Assembly: GCA_035293045.1 (NCBI GenBank)
Contig: DATDOY010000068.1
Coordinates: 1 to 10,692 of the forward strand
Reading direction: 5' to 3'
DNA: 10,692 nucleotides
DNA from: DATDOY01 sp035293045
GTDB lineage: Bacteria; Actinomycetota; Acidimicrobiia; IMCC26256; JACPCJ01
Position 1 is the stretch's first letter. Each line of letters starts with the position of its first letter. Positions 5,988 through 10,692 of this stretch are shown here, one piece after another. The position numbers and the translations under genes were made by a program. The notes beneath the pieces are model-generated. The model was not told where the DNA came from. It searched no databases and was given only the letters and a program-made list of their open reading frames with translations.

Positions 5988-8900
5988 ATGGCGCAGGTGC
6001 GATTTCGGCGAGGGCTCGGGCAACCGTTTGTCGGCAGAGAGCCGGCCCTCGCTCTGCTGATCGACGCCTTCGAGCGGGCGTCGGCCGGGGCCGGGTCGGC
6101 GGTGTTCGTCACGGGCGAGCCGGGCATCGGGAAGACCCGGCTGGTCGAGGAGTTCACGGCGCTGGTCGCCGAGAAGGGCGCGTGCGTCAACTGGGCGACC
6201 TGCCGGGAGAGCGCTGGCGCGCCGGCCTTCTGGCCGTGGGTGCAAGTCATCCGGTCGTGTCACGAGCAAACGTGCGCGGATCCGGGCGAACTTGGGCCCC
6301 GGGTCGATGACGCCCTCACCCTGATCCGAGAGCCGGCAGAGGCGGAGGCGTTTGCCGGCGAGCAGGCCCGGTTCCGGCTCTTCGACAGCATGGTCAACCT
6401 GCTCGCCCACAGCTGCGCCGAGGCCCCGCTGGTGATCGTCCTCGACGATCTCCACTGGGCCGACCTCCCGTCGCTGCATTTCCTGCGCTTCTTGGGACCC
6501 GAACTCCGGGGCCATCCAATTCTCGTCGTCGGGACCTACCGAGACGTCGAGGTCGAGCCCGATCGGGAGCTCGGCGCGGTGCTCCTCGACGTGGTCCGCG
6601 GGGCGACCGCCATCGCCGTCCCCGGACTCCATCACGACGAGGTGGCGACATTGCTCGAGGCGGTCACCGGCGCCGGCGCCGCACCGGATCTCGTGGCGAC
6701 CATTCACGAACGGAGCGGGGGAAACCCCTTGTTCGTCGGCGAGATGGCCCGGCTTATGATCACACGAGGGGAGGCGCACGGGTCTGTGCCCGACGGCATC
6801 CGCGCCGTCATCGAGCACCGGGTCGCCCGGCTCACCCAGCCGTGCCACCAGCTGCTGTCGACGGCTGCGGTGCTCGGAGGCGAGTTCGACGTCGAGATCC
6901 TCACCACCGTGGCCGACCTCGACACCACGGCCGCGCTCGGGCTCCTCGACCAAGCGGTGCGTGCCCGTGTCATCACCGATCTCGACATGCGCAACCTGCG
7001 GTACCGCTTTTCCCATGCGCTGATCCGGGACACTTTGTACGAGATGTTGCCGCTCGCCCGACGGGTCGAGCTTCATGACCGGGCAGCGACGGCATTGGAA
7101 GACCGACCGGGCGACGATCACGCCGCCGAGTTCGCGTTCCATGCCCTCCGCGCCCTCGCCGGTGGCGACCCCGCGCGTGCGGTGCGGGCCTCGCAGCGGG
7201 CGGGCGAGCGCGCGATGGAGATGCTGGCCTACGAGCAGGCGGTCCATCACTTTCACGAAGCGGTCGAGGCGGGCCCGTCGCACGAAGAACGGGCTCCATT
7301 GCTCCTCCTGCTCGGCGAGGCCCTGATCGCCTCGGGCGACGTGCCGGCCGCGCGCCAGGTGTTCGAAGAGGCGGCTCGAGCTGCCCGCGCCGCCGGACGC
7401 CCGGAGCACTTGGCCCGTGCCGCGCTCGGGTTCGGCGCGGGACTCAGCGGATTCGAGGTGCGGATTCTCGACGACGCACAGGTCGGGCTGCTGCGCGAGG
7501 CGTTGGACGTGCTTCCAGCCGAGGACTCGCCGTTGCGCGCGCTCGTGTTGGCCCGACTCTCGGTCGCGCTGTCGTTCATCGAATCCACCGAGGACCGAAC
7601 CGAGATGAGCTCGGCCGCCGTCGAGATGGCGCGGCGCGTGAGTGACCCCATGGTGCTCGCGCAGGCGCTCGCCGCCCAGTGCGACGCCACGGCCGGGCCC
7701 GACTTCGTCAGCGCCCGCCTCGAGGCTGCCGCGGAGATCGCGGACCTGTCCGTGCGCGCCGGAGACCCGGCCGCCGAGCTGCTGGGGCGGAGACTCCGCC
7801 TTGTCGCCCTCCTCGAGCTCGGCGACGTCGACGCGGCGGACCGAGAGATCGATCATTTCGAGCGCACGGCGTCGATGCTTCGTCAGCCCCTCTACTCGTG
7901 GTTTGTCCCCCTGTGGCGCGGCTACCAAGCCATGGCCGAGGGACGTCTCGATGATGCCTTGCAATGGTGCGAGGAGGCGGAAGCCGTCGGCGTGCTCGCG
8001 CACAGCGCCAACGCGGAGATGCTCGTCGCGAGCCAGCGATTCGCCATCTTCCATTTCCGAGGGGACCACGAGCGCGCGCTGCAAGTGATGAGCGCGACCG
8101 TGCTGGCGCTGGCGGGGGTTGAGGTCAGTGCGAAGCTTGTCCCCGCGGCGTTTGCGGCGTGGGCGCGCGACACCCGAGCGTGGGAGCGCCTCGATTTTCG
8201 CGCCGAACTCGATGGTCTGGCTCGAGATTCCGAGTGGCTCGAGATCCACTGCATGGTCGGCCGCGCCGCTGTCCACATCGGCGACCTGCCCGTGGCGGAG
8301 ATGGTCTATGAGCGTCTGGTCCCGTATGCCGACGTGTTCGCGGTGGATGGCATTGGCGCCGCACCGATGGGCCAGGTCTCGTGGACGCTCGCCACGATTG
8401 CCGCCGCGCTCGGCCGTCACGACGACGCTCGTAGATTTCGCGAACAGGCCGACGACGCCCATCGTCGGCGCGGGATGGCCTTGTTTCTCGATGAGGCTCT
8501 CCCCGAATCGCGGCCGCCCTCGGCGGAGAACGCGTTTCGCCGGGAGGGCGCCCAATGGGCGCTCACCTATGCCGGCCGGTCTGTGCATGTGCGCGACCTG
8601 AAGGGTCTCCACGACCTCGCCACCCTGATTGCCGCGCCGGATCGAGAAGTCGCCGCGGTGGACCTGGCGGGAGCGCGCGGCGGATCGGACCCGTCGGAGG
8701 GACTCCACGCGCCGGGAGACGCCGGCGAGCTGCTCGACGCCCGAGCTCGCCGCGAGTACCAGCAGCGGCTCCGCGAGCTCCAAGAGGAGATCGACGAAGC
8801 GGCGTCCGGGAACGACCTCGAGCGCGAGTCTCGGGCGCAGGCGGAGTTCGACGCCATCGTCGAACAGCTCACGGGGGCGGTGGGCTTCGGGGGGCGGGCG

Positions 8901-9089
8901 CGTCGCGCCGGCGATCCGACGGAGAAGGCGCGGACCGCGGTCACCTGGCGGATCAAGAACGCCATCGAGCGCATCGCCGAGGTGCACCCGGTCCTGGGGC
9001 GGCATCTTCAAAAATCCGTGCGAACCGGATCGTTGTGCTCATATGCCCCTGAACAGCCCACCGTGTGGTCGGTGAGCGGGGGGTCGTAA
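5988..9089 (+). CDS. Large STAND-type ATPase (AAA_16 / MalT-like) with helical repeats and no HTH
   Basis: 1033 residues. QPFVGREPALALL opens an AAA_16-type NTPase: Walker A GEPGIGKT at 43-50, Walker B LVIVLDDLHWAD at 148-159, then VVGTYRD as a sensor strand, and SGGNPLFVGEM from 243. A winged-helix region follows, with FSHALIRDTLYE at 341-352. Residues about 385-825 are Ala/Leu/Glu-rich helical pairs like TPRs, a likely ligand- or partner-sensing scaffold. Many relatives end in a LuxR HTH; this one does not. Residues about 855-1033 instead match the conserved tail I recall from actinobacterial STAND ATPases (WALTYAGRSVHVRDLKGLHDLA ... a charged helix ... ATWRIKNAIERIAEVHPVLGRHL ... GSLCSYAP). 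The output is unknown. ATG 5988 is chosen over TTG 5934 and ATG 5970, which lack family-like residues or a ribosome binding site. Confidence 0.9.
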   Translation: MAQVRFRRGLGQPFVGREPALALLIDAFERASAGAGSAVFVTGEPGIGKTRLVEEFTALVAEKGACVNWATCRESAGAPAFWPWVQVIRSCHEQTCADPGELGPRVDDALTLIREPAEAEAFAGEQARFRLFDSMVNLLAHSCAEAPLVIVLDDLHWADLPSLHFLRFLGPELRGHPILVVGTYRDVEVEPDRELGAVLLDVVRGATAIAVPGLHHDEVATLLEAVTGAGAAPDLVATIHERSGGNPLFVGEMARLMITRGEAHGSVPDGIRAVIEHRVARLTQPCHQLLSTAAVLGGEFDVEILTTVADLDTTAALGLLDQAVRARVITDLDMRNLRYRFSHALIRDTLYEMLPLARRVELHDRAATALEDRPGDDHAAEFAFHALRALAGGDPARAVRASQRAGERAMEMLAYEQAVHHFHEAVEAGPSHEERAPLLLLLGEALIASGDVPAARQVFEEAARAARAAGRPEHLARAALGFGAGLSGFEVRILDDAQVGLLREALDVLPAEDSPLRALVLARLSVALSFIESTEDRTEMSSAAVEMARRVSDPMVLAQALAAQCDATAGPDFVSARLEAAAEIADLSVRAGDPAAELLGRRLRLVALLELGDVDAADREIDHFERTASMLRQPLYSWFVPLWRGYQAMAEGRLDDALQWCEEAEAVGVLAHSANAEMLVASQRFAIFHFRGDHERALQVMSATVLALAGVEVSAKLVPAAFAAWARDTRAWERLDFRAELDGLARDSEWLEIHCMVGRAAVHIGDLPVAEMVYERLVPYADVFAVDGIGAAPMGQVSWTLATIAAALGRHDDARRFREQADDAHRRRGMALFLDEALPESRPPSAENAFRREGAQWALTYAGRSVHVRDLKGLHDLATLIAAPDREVAAVDLAGARGGSDPSEGLHAPGDAGELLDARARREYQQRLRELQEEIDEAASGNDLERESRAQAEFDAIVEQLTGAVGFGGRARRAGDPTEKARTAVTWRIKNAIERIAEVHPVLGRHLQKSVRTGSLCSYAPEQPTVWSVSGGS

Positions 9090-9105
9090 GGCTGGACTCG
9101 TGATC

Positions 9106-9120
9106 CCTCACGGTGTGAGG
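9106..9120 (+). terminator. Small GC-rich hairpin after the ATPase gene
   Basis: CCTCAC and GTGAGG form a perfect 6-bp stem with a GGT loop 17 nt after the ATPase stop. No T-run follows, so it may be a weak terminator or only an mRNA 3' structure. The methyltransferase gene starts 66 nt later. Confidence 0.35.
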
Positions 9121-9185
9121 CCGTTCCTCGCGCCTTCCCGGTGAACACCCCATCACCAACTCGCTCACTACGGGAGGCACGGATC

Positions 9186-10283
9186 ATGACCACGGCAGCG
9201 GAAACGATCGAGGAACAGGCGGGCGGACTCGCCGAGCGTCTGTTCGGACAGGTCATCGGCTGGGTCGAGTTGACGACGGTGTACGTCGGCGTCGCTCTCG
9301 GCCTCTATGACGCGGTGGCCGACAAGGGCGCCGTCACGGCGCAAGGACTCGCGGACGCCGCCGGCATCGGCGAGCGCTACGCGCGGGAATGGCTCGAGCA
9401 GCAGTCCGTCGCCGACATCCTGACGGTGGACGACGTGAAGAAGGCGCCCGAAGACCGGGTGTACTCGATCTCCGAGGCGCACCGGATGGTGCTCACCGAT
9501 CCTGAGAGTCCGTTCTCGATGATCGGCCCCGCGTGGATCCCCGGCACCTTCGCCCGGGCGCTCCCGGCGTTGCTCGAGGCGTACCGCACCGGCAAGGGCG
9601 TTCCGCTCACCGAGTACGGCGAGGAGTTCATCGTCGCCCAGGCCCTGTTCAACCGGCCCGCGTACAAGCACTTCCTGGCCGACGAGTGGCTGGCCGCGGT
9701 GCCCGACGTGAAGGACCGCCTGGAAGCCGACCCGCCCGCTCGCATCGTCGATGTGGCGTGCGGCGCCGGTTGGTCGAGCATCTCGCTCGCGCAGGCGTTC
9801 CCGACCGCGACGGTCGACGGCATCGACCTCGACGAGGCCTCCATTGCGACGGCTCGGAAGAACGCCGCCGAGGCCGGCGTCACCGACCGGGTGAACTTCG
9901 AGGTGCGCGACGCGAGCGACCCGAAGCTTGCCGGGCGCTACGACGTGGCCTTCATCTTCGAGGCGCTCCACGACATGTCGCAGCCCGTCAACGTGCTGGC
10001 GGCCGTGAGGGGGCTCGTCGGCGAGGGCGGCACGGTGATCGTGATGGACGAGAAGGTCCAGGACGAGTTCACGGCCCCCGGGGACGAGATTGAGCGCTTC
10101 ATGTACGGCGCCAGCGTGTTGCACTGCCTGCCCGTCGGCCTCGCCGACGAGCCGTCGGTCGGCACGGGGACGGTGCTCCGCACCGACACGCTCCGCCGGT
10201 ATGCCGAAGAGGCGGGCTTCACCAGTGTCGAAGTGCTCCCGATCGAGGCGGACTTCTTCCGCTTCTACCGCCTCGGCGGGTGA
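9186..10283 (+). CDS. Class I SAM-dependent methyltransferase with N-terminal winged-helix domain
   Basis: 365 residues. Residues about 20-100 form a winged-helix/dimerisation region like that of small-molecule methyltransferases (LGLYDAVADKGAVTAQGLADAAGI, then a Tyr/Arg-rich helix). The Rossmann core has motif I VDVACGAGW (188-196), the acidic motif II IDLD (213-216, binding the SAM ribose), and DVAFIFEALHD (253-263) at the motif IV position. VIVMDEKV and a closing FFRFYRLGG complete the fold. The VLHCLPVGLADEPSVGTG stretch is a conserved active-site lid seen in actinobacterial homologues I recall; the substrate is unknown. ATG 9186 has a strong GGGAGG (9172-9177) 8 nt upstream, better than the in-frame GTG at 9141. 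It lies 96 nt after the ATPase, so co-transcription is possible but unproven. Confidence 0.92.
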   Translation: MTTAAETIEEQAGGLAERLFGQVIGWVELTTVYVGVALGLYDAVADKGAVTAQGLADAAGIGERYAREWLEQQSVADILTVDDVKKAPEDRVYSISEAHRMVLTDPESPFSMIGPAWIPGTFARALPALLEAYRTGKGVPLTEYGEEFIVAQALFNRPAYKHFLADEWLAAVPDVKDRLEADPPARIVDVACGAGWSSISLAQAFPTATVDGIDLDEASIATARKNAAEAGVTDRVNFEVRDASDPKLAGRYDVAFIFEALHDMSQPVNVLAAVRGLVGEGGTVIVMDEKVQDEFTAPGDEIERFMYGASVLHCLPVGLADEPSVGTGTVLRTDTLRRYAEEAGFTSVEVLPIEADFFRFYRLGG

Positions 10284-10330
10284 CGGGAATCCTCGACACG
10301 GTCCTCGATCGAAGGCCACGAAGGAAGGTC

Positions 10331-10360
10331 GGGAGGGCGCCTCGAACGGGGCGTCCTCCC
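10331..10360 (+). terminator. Strong hairpin terminator after the methyltransferase
   Basis: GGGAGGGCGCC (10331-10341) pairs with 10350-10360 through 11 bp including one G-U. The stem can extend by a further G-U and a C-G pair to close on a GAAC tetraloop. It starts 48 nt after the stop codon. No T-tract follows, as is common for hairpin-only terminators in high-GC actinobacteria. Confidence 0.7.
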
Positions 10361-10503
10361 TCGCGTTCCGTGATGGCGATCAGCGCGACGCGGTGTGGGC
10401 GACCCATTTGTGCGTCGGCCCCGCCGTCCCGTGTGCCGGGTTCGACCGATTCCTCCACTCGATTGGTCGCCCAAACGAGTCTTCTGCGTGGAACACTCGA
10501 TAG
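10361..10503. other. Non-coding gap before the response regulator
   Basis: No convincing reading frame on either strand. It holds the inverted repeat at 10457-10480. I could not find a well-spaced -35/-10 pair, so the promoter of the response regulator is not located. Confidence 0.5.
10457..10480. promoter_or_regulatory. Imperfect inverted repeat upstream of the response regulator
   Basis: ACTCGATTGG (10457-10466) and CCAAACGAGT (10471-10480) are inverted copies matching at 9 of 10 positions around a TCGC centre, ending 23 nt before the start codon. The right arm contains CAAACGAG, which also occurs in the minus-strand reading of the 5922-5937 palindrome. It may be an operator, or an RNA hairpin in the leader. 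Confidence 0.4.
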
Positions 10504-10692
10504 ATGGAGGCACACGCGACGACGCAAGCTACGGCTCCGGTGAGGGTCGTCATCGTCGACGACGTCGAAGACGTGCGGGCCGTGCTGCGCCTCCAGTTCA
10601 AGCTCGATGGGAGATTTGAGGTCATCGGCGAGGGTGAGGACGGCGAAGAGGCCATCGAGCTCGCCCGCGAACTTCGCCCCGATCTGTTGGTG
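10504..10692 (+). CDS. Response regulator receiver domain, C-terminus cut by window edge
   Basis: Sixty-three codons are visible. After a 12-residue polar tail, VRVVIVDDVEDVRAVLRLQF is the first strand and helix of a CheY-like receiver domain, with acidic pocket residues D19 and D20 that bind Mg2+. VIGEGEDGEEAIELARELRPDLLV is the second strand and helix, leading to the strand that should carry the phosphoacceptor Asp just past the window edge. The output domain is not visible, though NarL/FixJ-type regulators often start this way. ATG 10504 has no upstream ribosome binding site; the GGAGG inside codons 1-3 is too far from the next candidate (GTG 10540, start of VRVV) to be decisive. A partner kinase is not in the window. 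Confidence 0.88.
   Translation, partial: MEAHATTQATAPVRVVIVDDVEDVRAVLRLQFKLDGRFEVIGEGEDGEEAIELARELRPDLLV

Noticed and set aside
5982..9011. A 1009-codon open frame antisense to the ATPase gene
   Set aside because: Its codons share triplet boundaries with the sense codons, so it stops only where the sense gene uses TTA, CTA or TCA, which high-GC genomes avoid. Its protein has no domain motif, while the sense strand has Walker A/B and a conserved tail.
8550..9089. A LuxR helix-turn-helix at the end of the ATPase
   Set aside because: The expected LuxR signature is absent; the region carries a different conserved tail.
9141..9185. GTG at 9141 as start of the methyltransferase
   Set aside because: The ATG at 9186 has GGGAGG 8 nt upstream; the extra 15 residues would make that site part of the coding sequence.

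Overview
The window is high-GC DNA, with G/C-rich third codon positions and almost no TTA, CTA or TCA codons. It looks like the chromosome of an actinobacterium. The gene mix (LLM-family flavin oxidoreductase, FadD-type acyl-CoA ligase, PhyH dioxygenase, CYP, TetR, large STAND ATPase) would fit a lipid- or sterol-using lineage such as Acidimicrobiia or a mycobacterial relative. That placement is inference only. I see no tRNA, rRNA, CRISPR array, insertion sequence or phage gene.

Left part (1-4012). A luciferase-like monooxygenase, cut by the left edge, runs leftward. A FadD-type acyl-CoA synthetase diverges from it, and their predicted promoters overlap. Next comes a small coiled-coil/membrane-anchor protein. 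It has its own predicted promoter and a leader whose 8-bp inverted repeat contains the ribosome binding site. A PhyH-type Fe(II)/2-oxoglutarate dioxygenase follows, with an N-terminal region that looks like an SCP-2 sterol-carrier domain.

Middle (4013-5987). A short hairpin separates the convergent dioxygenase and TetR genes. Cytochrome P450 and TetR form a leftward pair that overlaps by 4 nt (ATGA). A 16-bp palindrome just upstream of the P450 start is the natural candidate operator for that TetR.

Right part (5988-10692). A 1033-residue STAND-type ATPase (AAA_16-like NTPase, winged-helix and helical repeats) carries a conserved C-terminal region instead of a LuxR DNA-binding domain. It is followed by a class I SAM-dependent methyltransferase, a strong hairpin terminator, and the start of a two-component response regulator cut by the right edge.

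How they may work together: the ligase, dioxygenase, P450 and perhaps the LLM protein would suit oxidation and CoA activation of a hydrophobic carboxylate, with TetR sensing the substrate or its CoA ester. No single operon joins them, so this link rests only on proximity. I found no clear evidence of a wholly new system. The most novel-looking items are the RBS-enclosing leader hairpin, the SCP2-PhyH fusion, the ATPase without an HTH output domain, and two inverted repeats sharing the core CAAACGAG.
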